DNA from: Streptomyces tuirus
GTDB taxonomy: Bacteria; Actinomycetota; Actinomycetes; Streptomycetales; Streptomycetaceae
Assembly (NCBI RefSeq): GCF_014701095.1
Contig: NZ_AP023439.1
Coordinates: 4,886,001-4,950,000 of the forward strand
DNA length: 64,000 bases
Reading direction: 5' to 3'
The position numbers were made by a program, and so were the translations under genes. The notes below the pieces were generated by a model. It was given only the letters and a program-made list of their open reading frames with translations. It ran no database searches and was not told the origin of the DNA. Below are positions 28,465 to 38,271 of this stretch, piece by piece; position 1 is the first letter of the stretch; every line of letters begins with the position of its first letter.

Positions 28465-29673
28465 CTATGTGTCCACTCGTACGGAGAACTCACCCTCGGA
28501 GACCCGCGCGCGCAGCGCCTCGCCGGCCTCCACCTCGCCCGGGTCGCGGACCGCGTGCCCGTCCGCCCTCTGCAGCACGGCGTACCCGCGCTTCAGGGTC
28601 GCGGCGGGAGAGAGGGCCACCACGCGCGCGTGCGTGTGCGTCAGCTCGGAGTCGGCGCGGTCCAGCTGGTGCCGCAGACAGCGCCGGCCCCGGTCGAGCA
28701 GGTCCGTCACCTGGTCGGCCCGCACGTCGATCATCCGGTGCGGATCCTCTATCGACGGCCGCGCGAGCGCGTGCGCCAGCCCGCGCTCCTCCCGCTCCAC
28801 CAGCGCCGCCACACAGCGCCGCGCCCGGTCCCGCAGCAGCCGCACCCGCTCGTACTCCTCGCCGACGTCCGGCACGACCTTCTTCGCGGCGTCGGTGGGG
28901 GTCGAGGCGCGCACGTCGGCGACCTGGTCCAGCAGCGGGTTGTCCGGCTCGTGCCCGATGGCGGACACCACGGGCGTACGGCACTGCGCGACCGTCCGGA
29001 TCAACTGCTCGTCGGAGAACGGCAGCAGGTCCTCCACACTGCCACCGCCCCGGGCGACGATGATCACGTCCACGTCGTCGATCGCGTCGAGCTCCTTCAC
29101 GGCCTGCACCACCTGAGGCACGGCGTGCACGCCCTGCACGGCGACGTTGCGCACCTCGAAGCGGACGGCGGGCCAGCGGTGCCGGGCGTTCTCCAGGACG
29201 TCCCGCTCGGCGGCCGAGGCCCGTCCGCAGACCAGCCCGATCAGCTGCGGCAGGAACGGCAGCGGCTTCTTGCGCTCCGGCGCGAACAGCCCCTCGCGCG
29301 CGAGGGCCTTCTTCAGCTGCTCCAGGCGTGCGAGCAGCTCACCGACCCCGACGGGCCGGATCTCGGCGGCCCGCAGCGACAGCTGGCCGCGCGGGGCGTA
29401 CCACTCGGGCTTCGCCAGGACGACGACCCGGGCGCCCTCGCTCACCACGTCCGCGACGGCGTCGAACACCTGCCGGTAGCAGGTGACGCCGACGGAGATG
29501 TCGTACGACGGGTCCCGCAGCGTCAGGAACACCACACCCGCGCCCGGCCGCCGCGACAACTGGGTGATCTGCCCCTCGACCCACACCGCCCCGAGCCGGT
29601 CGATCCAGCCCCCGATGAGCCGCGACACCTCGCCGACGGGCAGCGGTGCTTCCGGAGTCGTGTTCACAGCCAT
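28465..29673 (-). CDS. xseA: Exodeoxyribonuclease VII large subunit
   Basis: From ATG 29673 the protein has 402 residues. An OB fold ([36 protein letters not shown]) is followed by the nuclease core with [37 protein letters not shown] and [14 protein letters not shown]. It degrades single-stranded DNA together with XseB. Longer upstream frames have no family similarity. Confidence 0.96.
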   Translation of the reverse strand: MAVNTTPEAPLPVGEVSRLIGGWIDRLGAVWVEGQITQLSRRPGAGVVFLTLRDPSYDISVGVTCYRQVFDAVADVVSEGARVVVLAKPEWYAPRGQLSLRAAEIRPVGVGELLARLEQLKKALAREGLFAPERKKPLPFLPQLIGLVCGRASAAERDVLENARHRWPAVRFEVRNVAVQGVHAVPQVVQAVKELDAIDDVDVIIVARGGGSVEDLLPFSDEQLIRTVAQCRTPVVSAIGHEPDNPLLDQVADVRASTPTDAAKKVVPDVGEEYERVRLLRDRARRCVAALVEREERGLAHALARPSIEDPHRMIDVRADQVTDLLDRGRRCLRHQLDRADSELTHTHARVVALSPAATLKRGYAVLQRADGHAVRDPGEVEAGEALRARVSEGEFSVRVDT

Positions 29674-29899
29674 GCCGCGAGGGTAGTGGGCACCACCGAC
29701 AACCCGGTTCAGCCGCCCTGGCCGGCACCGGCACGTCATGGGGGTGGCGGCGCGGCTCGCGGGCTTCCGGGGGCCGGCTTCTGTGCGCCGGCCCCTCACG
29801 AGAGCGGCGCGCCGCTCGCCGGGTCGGCTCCGCTCCCGCTGTAGGTCACTCGCGCCGCCCGATGTCAGTCTTCCCGGGGACTCCACACGGACGCGATCT

Positions 29900-29926
29900 T
29901 TGACCCGCCGAACGCGGCCTTACGAT
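29900..29926 (+). promoter_or_regulatory. Promoter of ispH, probably giving a leaderless mRNA
   Basis: TTGACC (29900-29905) and TACGAT (29921-29926) are separated by 15 bp, or TTTGAC by 16. The -10 element ends seven bases before ATG 29934, so transcription would start at or within a base of the start codon. Confidence 0.6.
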
Positions 29927-29933
29927 GGGACGC

Positions 29934-30950
29934 ATGTCTGCTTCGCCTGGCCGCCGTGTCCTGCTCGCCGCCCCCCGTGGCTACTGCGCGGGTGTGGACC
30001 GCGCCGTGATCGCCGTCGAGAAAGCCCTGGAGCAGTACGGCGCTCCGGTGTACGTCCGGCACGAGATCGTCCACAACAAGTACGTCGTGCAGACCCTGGA
30101 GAAGAAGGGCGCGATCTTCGTCGAGCAGACGGAGGAAGTGCCCCCGGGCAACATCGTCATGTTCTCCGCGCACGGCGTGGCCCCCGTCGTCCACGAGGAG
30201 GCCGAGCGCGGCAAGCTCGCCACCATCGACGCCACCTGCCCGCTCGTCACCAAGGTCCACAAGGAAGCCGTCCGCTTCGCGAACGAGGACTACGACATCC
30301 TCCTGATCGGCCACGAGGGCCACGAGGAGGTCATCGGCACCTCCGGCGAGGCCCCCGACCACATCCAGCTCGTCGACGGCCCGGGCGACGTGGCGAAGGT
30401 CCAGGTCCGCGACCCGTCCAAGGTCGTCTGGCTCTCCCAGACCACGCTGTCCGTCGACGAGACCATGGAGACCGTCGACGCGCTGAAGGACAAGTTCCCG
30501 CAGCTCATCTCCCCGCCCAGCGACGACATCTGCTACGCCACGCAGAACCGCCAGCTGGCCGTGAAGCAGATGGGCGCCGAGTCGGAGCTGGTCATCGTCG
30601 TCGGCTCGCGCAACTCCTCCAACTCCAAGCGGCTCGTCGAGGTCGCCAAGCTCGCCGGTGCCCGCGAGGCCTACCTCGTGGACTTCGCCGACGAGATCGA
30701 CGAGGCCTGGCTGGAGGGCGTGACCACGGTCGGCGTCACCTCGGGCGCCTCCGTCCCGGAGATCCTGGTCGAGCAGGTCCTGGAGTACCTCTCCACGCGC
30801 GGCTTCGAGGACGTCGAGATCGTCAAGGCGGCCGAGGAGTCCATCACGTTCTCCCTCCCCAAGGAGCTCCGCCGCGACCTGCGCGAGGAGGCCGCGGCCC
30901 TGACTTCCGAGCGGGGCGGCGCCGGGACCGGTGAAAATTCCGGGGAGTGA
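29934..30950 (+). CDS. ispH: 4-hydroxy-3-methylbut-2-enyl diphosphate reductase
   Basis: The 338-residue IspH performs the last MEP-pathway step, making IPP and DMAPP. Three cluster cysteines are visible: C18 in [13 protein letters not shown], one near residue 102 in [12 protein letters not shown], and one near 199 in [20 protein letters not shown] carries a substrate-binding histidine. I start at ATG 29934 because the ATG at 29925 overlaps the -10 element. The IPP it makes feeds both UppS and the carotenoid genes of this window. The C-terminal tail is Ala/Gly-rich and unstructured. Confidence 0.95.
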   Translation: MSASPGRRVLLAAPRGYCAGVDRAVIAVEKALEQYGAPVYVRHEIVHNKYVVQTLEKKGAIFVEQTEEVPPGNIVMFSAHGVAPVVHEEAERGKLATIDATCPLVTKVHKEAVRFANEDYDILLIGHEGHEEVIGTSGEAPDHIQLVDGPGDVAKVQVRDPSKVVWLSQTTLSVDETMETVDALKDKFPQLISPPSDDICYATQNRQLAVKQMGAESELVIVVGSRNSSNSKRLVEVAKLAGAREAYLVDFADEIDEAWLEGVTTVGVTSGASVPEILVEQVLEYLSTRGFEDVEIVKAAEESITFSLPKELRRDLREEAAALTSERGGAGTGENSGE

Positions 30951-30984
30951 TCGGGGACAGGCCGGGCAGCACCGCTGTCCGGCC

Positions 30985-31012
30985 TGTGACCGTCAGTCGT
31001 TCGTCGTAGCGT
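30985..31012 (+). promoter_or_regulatory. Promoter of ppgK, probably leaderless
   Basis: TGTGAC (30985-30990), a 16-bp spacer and TAGCGT (31007-31012) end six bases before ATG 31019. No ribosome-binding site is present. Confidence 0.5.
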
Positions 31013-31018
31013 AGGGCC

Positions 31019-31765
31019 ATGCAGATCTTCGGAGTGGACATCGGCGGATCCGGGATCAAGGGTGCCCCGGTGGACCTGGACAAGGGCGACCTCGCCCAGG
31101 AGCGCCACAAGGTCCTCACCCCGCACCCGGCCACGCCCGACGCGGTGGCCGACGGCGTCAAGCAGGTCGTCGACCACTTCGGCTGGACGGGCCCGATCGG
31201 GGTCACGTTCCCGGGCGTGGTCACCGACGGAGCCACGATCCGCACGGCGGCGAACGTCGACGACAGCTGGATCGACACCGACGCCCGCGCGCTGCTCGGC
31301 GAGCGGCTGGGCGGCGTGCCGGTGACGGTGATCAACGACGCCGACGCGGCGGGCGTCGCCGAGATGCACTTCGGCGCCGGCCGCGACCGCCGGGGCACGG
31401 TGATCCTGCTGACCCTCGGCACCGGCATCGGCAGCGCGGTCTTCGTCGATGGCGTGCTCGTCCCCAACACCGAGCTGGGCCACCTGGAGCTCGACGGGCA
31501 CGACGCGGAGAAGCGGGCCTCCAGCAAGGCCCGCGAGGACCACGACATGACGTGGGAGCACTGGGCGGTGCACCGCGTGAGCAAGTACCTCGCCCACGTC
31601 GAGATGCTGTTCTCGCCGGAGCTGTTCATCATCGGCGGCGGCGTCAGCCGCAAGGCCCACAAGTTCCTGCCCCACATCCAGGGCATCAAGGCCGAGATCG
31701 TCCCGGCGCAGCTGCAGAACAACGCGGGGATCGTCGGCGCGGCGATGCGGGCGGCCGGACACTAG
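31019..31765 (+). CDS. ppgK: Polyphosphate glucokinase
   Basis: The 248-residue ROK-family kinase has phosphate-1 motif [16 protein letters not shown], catalytic [18 protein letters not shown] and adenosine/phosphate motif [15 protein letters not shown]. The short length and the GSGIKGA form are typical of polyphosphate glucokinases, which phosphorylate glucose with polyphosphate (or ATP). It follows ispH on the same strand but seems to have its own promoter. Confidence 0.93.
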   Translation: MQIFGVDIGGSGIKGAPVDLDKGDLAQERHKVLTPHPATPDAVADGVKQVVDHFGWTGPIGVTFPGVVTDGATIRTAANVDDSWIDTDARALLGERLGGVPVTVINDADAAGVAEMHFGAGRDRRGTVILLTLGTGIGSAVFVDGVLVPNTELGHLELDGHDAEKRASSKAREDHDMTWEHWAVHRVSKYLAHVEMLFSPELFIIGGGVSRKAHKFLPHIQGIKAEIVPAQLQNNAGIVGAAMRAAGH

Positions 31766-31794
31766 CCGCCTCGGACCGGGACAGGGGCGAGAGC

Positions 31795-32388
31795 TCAGAC
31801 CGGCGGCCGGGCCCCTGCCGTCCGCCGCCGGTGCACCAGCCGGATCCGCCGCACGATCACGATCAGCCCGGCGATGAGAGTGCCGCCGTACAGCCAGCCG
31901 GCCTGCGTGGCGAGCGCCGTCACCAGGCCCATCAGCGTGCCGCCGGTCCCGTCCTCGCTGTCGGCCACCGGCAGCAGCCCCACGGCGAACGCGATCGGCA
32001 CCACGACGGGCGCGGTCATCAGGTCCCCCCGGCGCACCCAGAGGGCGGTCAGCGCACTCACCGGCAGGAACAGCACGCCGTACGCCGTCAGGGACGCCCC
32101 GAACAGCGCGGAGCAGAGCGCGCCGAGCAGGAACATCGCCACCGCGCAGAACAGTCCGCTGCCCAGGCCGGTCAGCCGTGGGTTCGGCAGCCCTCTCGCG
32201 GCGGGCGCCGGAGCGGGCGCGGGCCGTCGTACCGGCGCGGGGCGGCGTCGCGGCCCAGGCGGGCGGGCCGCGCGCACGGGCTCGCCCCCCGCTCCCCGTC
32301 CCGCCTGCGACGGCACGGGTTGGCGGGGCGGCCTGGGCCGGTCCCGTCGCGGTCCGTACTGGGGAGATCGCGTCCTGTATTGCTCCAC
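31795..32388 (-). CDS. DUF6542-like membrane protein
   Basis: The 197-residue protein has a 65-residue Arg/Pro-rich cytoplasmic N-terminus and then four hydrophobic segments. These start at GSGLFCAVAMFLLGALCSALFG-like and continue with LTAYGVLFLPVSALTALW, APVVVPIAFAVGLLPV and GWLYGGTLIAGLIVIV. The family is conserved in Streptomyces at this position. No function is known. It converges with ppgK. Confidence 0.75.
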   Translation of the reverse strand: MEQYRTRSPQYGPRRDRPRPPRQPVPSQAGRGAGGEPVRAARPPGPRRRPAPVRRPAPAPAPAARGLPNPRLTGLGSGLFCAVAMFLLGALCSALFGASLTAYGVLFLPVSALTALWVRRGDLMTAPVVVPIAFAVGLLPVADSEDGTGGTLMGLVTALATQAGWLYGGTLIAGLIVIVRRIRLVHRRRTAGARPPV

Positions 32389-32556
32389 CGGACCAACTTA
32401 GGTCGTTCTATATGCCGAATAGGCCTTCAGACACGCCGTCGGCCACGGCTTGGCCAAGCGTTCGATACGTCGCCCGGGTGGTTCCGGACACGCCGTAGAC
32501 TGGTGGATCGGCCGGTCCCCTGGCCCCCTGGCCCTCCACTCACGGGAAGTCGCAAC

Positions 32557-33645
<1,089 letters not shown>

Positions 33646-33697
33646 CCGCTGACCTGTCGCCACGTCGCTGATCCGGCAAACATGCAGGTCAGGGAGT

Positions 33698-33719
33698 GCC
33701 CGTCTCTTCGGAGGCGGGC
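33698..33719 (+). terminator. Terminator after ychF with TTCG tetraloop
   Basis: GCCCGTCTC (33698-33706) and GAGGCGGGC (33711-33719) pair over 9 bp with one wobble and an extra-stable TTCG loop. A pyrimidine-rich tract follows. Confidence 0.8.
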
Positions 33720-33783
33720 TCTTCGTCTTCCAGTGCCGGGTTGGTGTGCGGCGCGCCCGGGCCGCGTCGTGTTGCCCTGGTGC

Positions 33784-34047
33784 TCAGGTGTCGTAGACGC
33801 GGGAGCGGTGCCCGACGTGCACGGCCCAGACCACCAGCTCCCCGTTGTCGATCGTGTAGATCACGCGGTAGTCGCCTACCCGCAGGCGGCGTCGGTCGGG
33901 CTGGGAGACGAGGGCCGTGGTGTTGAACCCCAATGGGTCGCTCTCCAGCTCGGCCAGCTTGGCCAGAATGCGGAGGGCCGTGTCCCGCGGCACCTTGCGG
34001 AGCTCGGCCTGAGCCTCGGGACGGAAGACGGTGCGGTACTCACTCAC
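33784..34047 (-). CDS. RelE/ParE-family toxin
   Basis: The 87-residue protein has the RelE fold: FRPEAQAELRKVPRDTALRIL, then RRRLRVGDYRVIYTIDNGELVVWAVHVGHRSRVY. The Arg and the late His/Arg/Tyr residues match the mRNA-cleaving RelE branch. The GTG start lies inside the end of the antitoxin gene (8-bp overlap), so the pair is translationally coupled. Confidence 0.9.
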   Translation of the reverse strand: MSEYRTVFRPEAQAELRKVPRDTALRILAKLAELESDPLGFNTTALVSQPDRRRLRVGDYRVIYTIDNGELVVWAVHVGHRSRVYDT

Positions 34048-34309
34048 TGCGTGCCCGCGTCTCCCTCATGATCTCTTCGATCGGGATGCCGGGTGCCGGG
34101 TTGGCCATGCGCTCGTCGATGATCCGGTTGATCTCGCGCTCTTCCCACTCCTGGTACTTCCGGAGCACGTCGATGGACACCACGGCAGCCACCTCCTTGC
34201 CTCTGCGCGTGATCACCGTGGGTACGTCGTCGCGGTCAGCCCGCTCCACGACCTCGGCCAGGTGTGCCCGGACATCGCGGATTGACTCTGTGGGCAGCGG
34301 CTGTGTCAT
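34040..34309 (-). CDS. Phd/YefM-family antitoxin
   Basis: The 89-residue antitoxin has the YefM N-terminal DNA-binding part (TESIRDVRAHLAEVVERADR, VPTVITRRGKEVAAVVSI) and an acidic, flexible C-terminal part (EEREINRIIDERMANPAPG) that would wrap the toxin. ATG 34309 is placed by the leaderless promoter at 34317-34345. The longer frame from 34345 would overlap that promoter. Confidence 0.9.
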   Translation of the reverse strand: MTQPLPTESIRDVRAHLAEVVERADRDDVPTVITRRGKEVAAVVSIDVLRKYQEWEEREINRIIDERMANPAPGIPIEEIMRETRARSE

Positions 34310-34316
34310 GCGCCCA

Positions 34317-34345
34317 AGAGTACCGAGTGGCGCATGTGTACACAA
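34317..34345 (-). promoter_or_regulatory. Leaderless promoter and autoregulatory operator of the toxin-antitoxin operon
   Basis: On the minus strand TTGTGT (34345-34340), a 17-bp spacer and TACTCT (34322-34317) end seven bases before the antitoxin ATG. The perfect palindrome TGTGTACACA (34335-34344) overlaps the -35 element. YefM-type antitoxins bind TGTACA-centred palindromes, so this is a strong autorepression site. Confidence 0.7.
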
Positions 34346-34391
34346 CGGCGAGGGTGCTCGGGGCGTCGGTGTCCCTTCGGCCCCGAGCGCG

Positions 34392-34793
34392 TCATTCGCG
34401 GCTACCGGGGCGGTCCTGGCGGCGAGCCCTGGGGTGCACGAGCTTCGAGCGCTCGGGCAGGTACCGGTGGGCGATGCCGGCGGCGGCAGCGAGTGCGAGC
34501 AGGGCGAGAAGGGCCCGCTTGCGGTGGTCCGGGGTGCCGGTGTGCGGCCCGGGTGGTGCCGTTTCCGTGGAGAGGCCGCGGTCGATCCGCTTCCAGACCC
34601 GTGCCGGGGGCGTCGTCGGCAGGTCCGCGAGCTGTGCGGTGCGGGCCGCCGTCACCAGGCGGGTCAGCATGCCGAGCTCGTCGCGGCAGCGTGCGCAGTG
34701 TTCGATGTGGCGCAGGGCCTCCGCGTCGGCGTCGGTCGGGGAGGCGTTGTGCAGTGCCAGTTCCACCAGGTGTGCGGACTCTACGTGGGCCAC
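34392..34793 (-). CDS. Zinc-finger anti-sigma factor-like membrane protein
   Basis: The 133-residue protein has the ZAS motif H29-x3-C33-x2-C36 (RHIEHCARC) in a helical N-terminal domain. One membrane segment follows (ALLALLALAAAAGIAHRYL) and the tail is short and basic. ZAS proteins hold ECF sigma factors at the membrane. The gene is last in the run litS-DUF4397-sortase-ZAS, so LitS is its likely partner. Its start overlaps the end of the sortase gene by 13 bp. Confidence 0.82.
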   Translation of the reverse strand: MAHVESAHLVELALHNASPTDADAEALRHIEHCARCRDELGMLTRLVTAARTAQLADLPTTPPARVWKRIDRGLSTETAPPGPHTGTPDHRKRALLALLALAAAAGIAHRYLPERSKLVHPRARRQDRPGSRE

Positions 34794-35440
34794 TGCGTCC
34801 TCCCGACGGGTTCCGCCGTGACGACGAGGTTGGATACGTAGCCGCCCCGCTCGGGGTCGTACGGGGGCGCGCAGGTGATGAGGGTGAGGGTCGGGGGGCC
34901 GGCGCGGCGGAACGTCGAGGGGGGTAGGGCTTCTTTCGGCACCGTGAAGCGGGTGGCGACCTGGTAGGTCACCGGCTCGGCCCCGGCGCGGCGCACCTCG
35001 ATCCGGTCTCCGCGCCGCATGCCGTACAGCGCCAGGAACTCGCCGAGGGCGCCGGTCTCGGTGTCGACGTGACCGACGACGACGGCCGAACCACGGGCGC
35101 TGCCGGGTGCGGGGCCGTGGCGGTACCAGCCGGCCACGGACGGGTCGTCGGGGACGGTCATGGTCCCTCGGGCCGTCACGCCCACCGGGCTGATCCGGGC
35201 GTCGAGGCCGGTGCGGGGGGCGAGCACGCGGCGGGGTGGTGGAGGATCCTGCCCCGCGCGCGGGGCCGCAGCGCCGGGGGGTGTCGTCGGGGCCGCCGCC
35301 GGCCCGTGTTCCGGCGGCTCCGACGTGAAGCCGGGTGGAGGTACGGCCCGGTCCGACGGCGTGGGCGGAAAGCCGAGGACGGCTGCCAGAGCGGCAGCCG
35401 CCACCATCGGGCCCGTCAGCCGTCGTGTGCCGTCAGCCAC
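34781..35440 (-). CDS. Class F sortase
   Basis: The 219-residue protein has an N-terminal hydrophobic segment ([17 protein letters not shown]), a Pro-rich stalk of about 50 residues and a sortase barrel. The catalytic triad is visible: H124 (VVVGHVDTETG), C190 (TLITCAPP) and R198 (YDPERGGY). Class F sortases in actinobacteria attach or trim surface proteins. The preceding gene encodes a DUF4397 surface protein and overlaps this one by 8 bp, so it is the natural substrate candidate. The third gene of the S. coelicolor lit operon may correspond to this one. Confidence 0.9.
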   Translation of the reverse strand: MADGTRRLTGPMVAAAALAAVLGFPPTPSDRAVPPPGFTSEPPEHGPAAAPTTPPGAAAPRAGQDPPPPRRVLAPRTGLDARISPVGVTARGTMTVPDDPSVAGWYRHGPAPGSARGSAVVVGHVDTETGALGEFLALYGMRRGDRIEVRRAGAEPVTYQVATRFTVPKEALPPSTFRRAGPPTLTLITCAPPYDPERGGYVSNLVVTAEPVGRTQWPT

Positions 35441-36269
35441 GCCGGCGGGCGAAGCGGCGGGCCACCAGCACGCCGGTCACCGCGACCGCTCCGGCCCCGG
35501 CGGCGAAAGCCGGCCCCAGGTCGGAGGAGTTCGTCGCGGCGGCGGCACCGCTGCCGCCCGCGGGGACGCCACGGGGCGACGACTCCATGCCGCTGAACGA
35601 CTGGGTCGCCAGGGCCAGGTTCTTGTCGTCGGCGCTGCCCCAGGCGTAGACGACGTTGCTGGTGCCCTCACTGAGCTTCAGGTCGGCCGGACCGATCGCC
35701 ACGGTGTCCGTACCGGCCAGCACCACATCGGTGTTGAGGGTGCCCGCGTCGACCTCGGCGGTGTCCTCCTTGGGGTTGGTCAGGTCGTTGAAGACCGGCT
35801 GTCCGCCGGCCCGGACGTCGACGGCGGGCGCGGCGGCGACATGGCGGACCGTCAGACGGGCCTTGCCCGCGTCGACCTGGGAGACGTCGTTGGTGAAGGC
35901 CGTCAACTCCGGTTTGCCGTCGGCCGAGAGATGGGCGGCGACCGTGGCGTTCCCGCCCTCGGGCACCTCGATCTTCTTCTCCAGGGCCGGAGTTCCGTCA
36001 GGACTCCGGCCCGCTTCGAAGATCTGGATCTCGTAGGTCCCGGCGTCGAGGGACTGGGGGTCCGTCACGGTGCCGGGCTTGAAGTCGCCGATCAGTTCGT
36101 CGCCGTTGGCGTACACGTCCACGGTCATGCCGGGGATGCCGTGGAAGACGGACACCATGGCCTTGTCCTGCTGGTCGGCCAGGGCGGGCGCGCAGACGCC
36201 GAGGGCCAGGCCGCAGGCACCGGCCGAGGCGGCGAGGGCGAGGCGGGTGTGAGAGGTCATGGGAATCAT
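35433..36269 (-). CDS. DUF4397 cell-surface protein
   Basis: The 278-residue protein has a signal peptide (LALAASAGACGLALGVCAPALA), two DUF4397-type immunoglobulin-like repeats (ISVFHGIPGMTVDVYANGDEL-like at 35-60, LTVRHVAAAPAVDVRAGGQPV near 140) and a Gly/Ala-rich spacer. It ends with a C-terminal membrane segment plus basic tail (GAVAVTGVLVARRFARRRG). The end resembles a sorting signal but I see no LPxTG; the segment before it reads NSSDLGPAFAAGAG. It lies downstream of litS in the same operon. Confidence 0.85.
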   Translation of the reverse strand: MIPMTSHTRLALAASAGACGLALGVCAPALADQQDKAMVSVFHGIPGMTVDVYANGDELIGDFKPGTVTDPQSLDAGTYEIQIFEAGRSPDGTPALEKKIEVPEGGNATVAAHLSADGKPELTAFTNDVSQVDAGKARLTVRHVAAAPAVDVRAGGQPVFNDLTNPKEDTAEVDAGTLNTDVVLAGTDTVAIGPADLKLSEGTSNVVYAWGSADDKNLALATQSFSGMESSPRGVPAGGSGAAAATNSSDLGPAFAAGAGAVAVTGVLVARRFARRRG

Positions 36270-36357
36270 CCCTTCGAACGGAGTCTCCGTACGGTGCGGA
36301 GCCTCGGTCCTGTTTTCGGGTGTGGGGGCCGTCGCGGATGCGCGTACGGCGTCACCG

Positions 36358-36981
36358 CTAAAGGCCCGCGTCGGGGACCGGGGGCTGCTCGATCACCAGG
36401 CGCAGCCGGTGCAGGCCGCGGCGGGCGTGGCTCTTGACCGTCCCCAGGGGCATGCCGGTCCGCTCCGCGATCTGCGCCTGGGTCAGGTCCTCGTAGAAGG
36501 CCATGCACAGCACCTCGCGCTGGTGCCGCGGCAGCCGTGCCAGGGCGTCGATCAGCAGCACCCGGTCCAGGACCCGGTCCGGGGCCGCCTCGTCGGGCCC
36601 GGTGGTGTCCGCGTCGCGGCCGGCCGAGTCGATCAGCGTCAGCCGCCGCGTCCGCGCCGCCAGCGCGTCGACGATCTTGCGGCGCGTGATGCCGACCAGC
36701 CAGGCGCCGAGCGGGCCCCGTTCGGGACGGAACCCGGCACGGCCGTGCCAGGCGCCGAGGAAGACCTGCTGGGTCACGTCCTCCGCCTCGTGGGTGTCAC
36801 CGAGCAGTCGGGTGGCCATGGTGTGGACGAGCGAGCCCCAGCGCCGGTAGATCGCGGCGAACGCCTCCTCGTCGGCGGCGACGAGGCCACGGGCCAGCTC
36901 CTCCTCGTACCGCGTTTCCTCCGCCGGAACGGTGGGGGCGGCGGGCGCGGCGGGGGTGGTGAGTCGCGTGTTCGTGATCAT
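36358..36981 (-). CDS. litS: Light-induced ECF sigma factor LitS
   Basis: The 207-residue ECF sigma factor has sigma-2 at about 45-110 (EEAFAAIYRRWGSLVHTMAT, EAEDVTQQVFLGAWHG) and sigma-4 at 145-195 (LPRHQREVLCMAFYEDLTQ, QIAERTGMPLGTVKSHARRG). It is divergent from litR across a perfect inverted repeat and sits in the crt cluster, as litS does in S. coelicolor, where it drives light-dependent carotenoid transcription. ATG 36981 has GGAGGA about eight bases upstream; longer frames have none. Confidence 0.9.
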   Translation of the reverse strand: MITNTRLTTPAAPAAPTVPAEETRYEEELARGLVAADEEAFAAIYRRWGSLVHTMATRLLGDTHEAEDVTQQVFLGAWHGRAGFRPERGPLGAWLVGITRRKIVDALAARTRRLTLIDSAGRDADTTGPDEAAPDRVLDRVLLIDALARLPRHQREVLCMAFYEDLTQAQIAERTGMPLGTVKSHARRGLHRLRLVIEQPPVPDAGL

Positions 36982-37089
36982 GGCCTGGTTCCTCCTGCAG
37001 TGCGTCGTGCGGGGACGGAAGGCCGTCTGCCGAACCGCACCGGTCGCGCTGTGCGGAGCCGCGACCATGCGCTCGGAGCCAGTGTTCGG

Positions 37090-37127
37090 CGCACAAACGA
37101 CGCGACTCAACATGCGTCGTTTGTGCG
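37090..37127. promoter_or_regulatory. Candidate LitR operator: perfect 14-bp inverted repeat
   Basis: CGCACAAACGACGC (37090-37103) and its exact complement GCGTCGTTTGTGCG (37114-37127) flank a 10-bp spacer. The site lies between the divergent litS and litR starts, ending 16 bp before the litR start codon and over its -35 region. MerR/LitR-type regulators bind such long dyads and repress their own divergent promoter in the dark. Confidence 0.75.
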
Positions 37128-37143
37128 TCGTACAGTCGGAGGT

Positions 37144-38241
37144 ATGGGTACACACGAACGGGACGATGAGGACCGCGGACGCGGGGGCGTGCCGCTCGGT
37201 GGCGGGCTGACCACCGGCGAGGTGGCCAGGCGGCTGGGGGTCGCGCCCACCACGGTCCGCACCTGGGACCGCCGCTACGGCCTCGGTCCCGACGCCCACA
37301 CCGGTGGCCGGCACCGGCGGTGGACGGCGATGGACGTGGCACGGCTGGAGCGGATGTGCGCCCTGACGGCGACCGGGATACCGCCCGCCGAGGCGGCCCG
37401 CACGGTGCTCGGCGAAGCGACGCAGGAGGCGGGGCCTGACGCGGGGCCTGACGCGGGCCCTGATGCGGGCCTGGTCGGACGGACCGCCCCGGCATCACCG
37501 GACACGCCCCCGCGGGCGCACGTCCCAGCCCGTCGACCCTCCGAGACGCCACCGCTACCGCCCGCCCGCCCCCGCAGCCGCGCGGGCAGCGGGCTGCGTC
37601 TCGGTGACGTCCGTCAGGAGTGCAAGGGCATCGCTCGTGCCGCTCTGCGCCTCGACGCCGTCGCGCTCGACGAGCTGCTCGAGGCCGCGATCGTCGAGCA
37701 CGGGCTGGTGGCCGCCTGGACCGAGGTGATCATGCCGACCCTCCAGGCGGTCGGCCGCAAGTGGGAGAGCTCGGGCGAGAAGTACGTCGAGGTCGAGCAC
37801 TTCCTGTCCTGGCACGTCTCCGGCGCGCTGCGGCGCGGTGCCCCGCCCTCGGCCGCCGACCGACCGGGCGCGACCGTCGTGCTCGCCTGTGTGCCTGGGG
37901 AGAACCACACGCTGCCCCTGGAGGTGCTGGCCGCCGCGCTGGCCGAACGCGGTCTGCCCGTGCGCATGTTCGGCGGCGCCCTGCCCGTGGAGTCCCTGGT
38001 CACGGCCGTACGCCGGACCGGGCCTGCGGCCGTGGCGCTGTGGGCCCAGTCCCGGACGACCGCCAGCCGGCCGCTGGCCCAGCACGTGGCGGCGATGGAG
38101 TGGGGGGTGCGGGGCGCCCGCCGCAAGCCGGTGGTCCTGACGATCGGGCCCGGCTGGAGCGGCCGGACCGTGACCGGTCTGCCGCGTCCGACGGGGCTGG
38201 CCGAGGCCGTCGCGGTTCTGGAGTCGGTGGTGTCGCGTTAG
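37144..38241 (+). CDS. litR: MerR-family, B12-dependent light regulator LitR
   Basis: The 365-residue protein has an N-terminal MerR helix-turn-helix (LTTGEVARRLGVAPTTVRTW, RRYGLGPDAHTGGRHRRW), a repeat-bearing flexible linker at about 95-150 and a C-terminal cobalamin-binding domain. That domain shows KWESSGEKYVEVEHFLSWH (a W-x10-EH variant of the LitR/CarH upper-axial motif), GENHTLP with the likely lower-axial histidine, and MFGG. LitR/CarH proteins hold adenosyl-B12 in the dark and fall off DNA in light. ATG 37144 is next to GGAGGT and also seven bases after TACAGT. Confidence 0.9.
   Translation: MGTHERDDEDRGRGGVPLGGGLTTGEVARRLGVAPTTVRTWDRRYGLGPDAHTGGRHRRWTAMDVARLERMCALTATGIPPAEAARTVLGEATQEAGPDAGPDAGPDAGLVGRTAPASPDTPPRAHVPARRPSETPPLPPARPRSRAGSGLRLGDVRQECKGIARAALRLDAVALDELLEAAIVEHGLVAAWTEVIMPTLQAVGRKWESSGEKYVEVEHFLSWHVSGALRRGAPPSAADRPGATVVLACVPGENHTLPLEVLAAALAERGLPVRMFGGALPVESLVTAVRRTGPAAVALWAQSRTTASRPLAQHVAAMEWGVRGARRKPVVLTIGPGWSGRTVTGLPRPTGLAEAVAVLESVVSR
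37429..37464 (+). repeat. 12-bp in-frame tandem repeat inside litR
   Basis: GCGGGGCCTGAC occurs twice exactly (37429-37440, 37441-37452) and once with two changes (37453-37464). It encodes AGPD repeats in the linker between the DNA-binding and light-sensing domains, so length variation would change the linker without breaking the frame. Confidence 0.8.
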
Positions 38242-38271
38242 GGGGACGCCGCATCGCGCCCGGGCGCTGCT

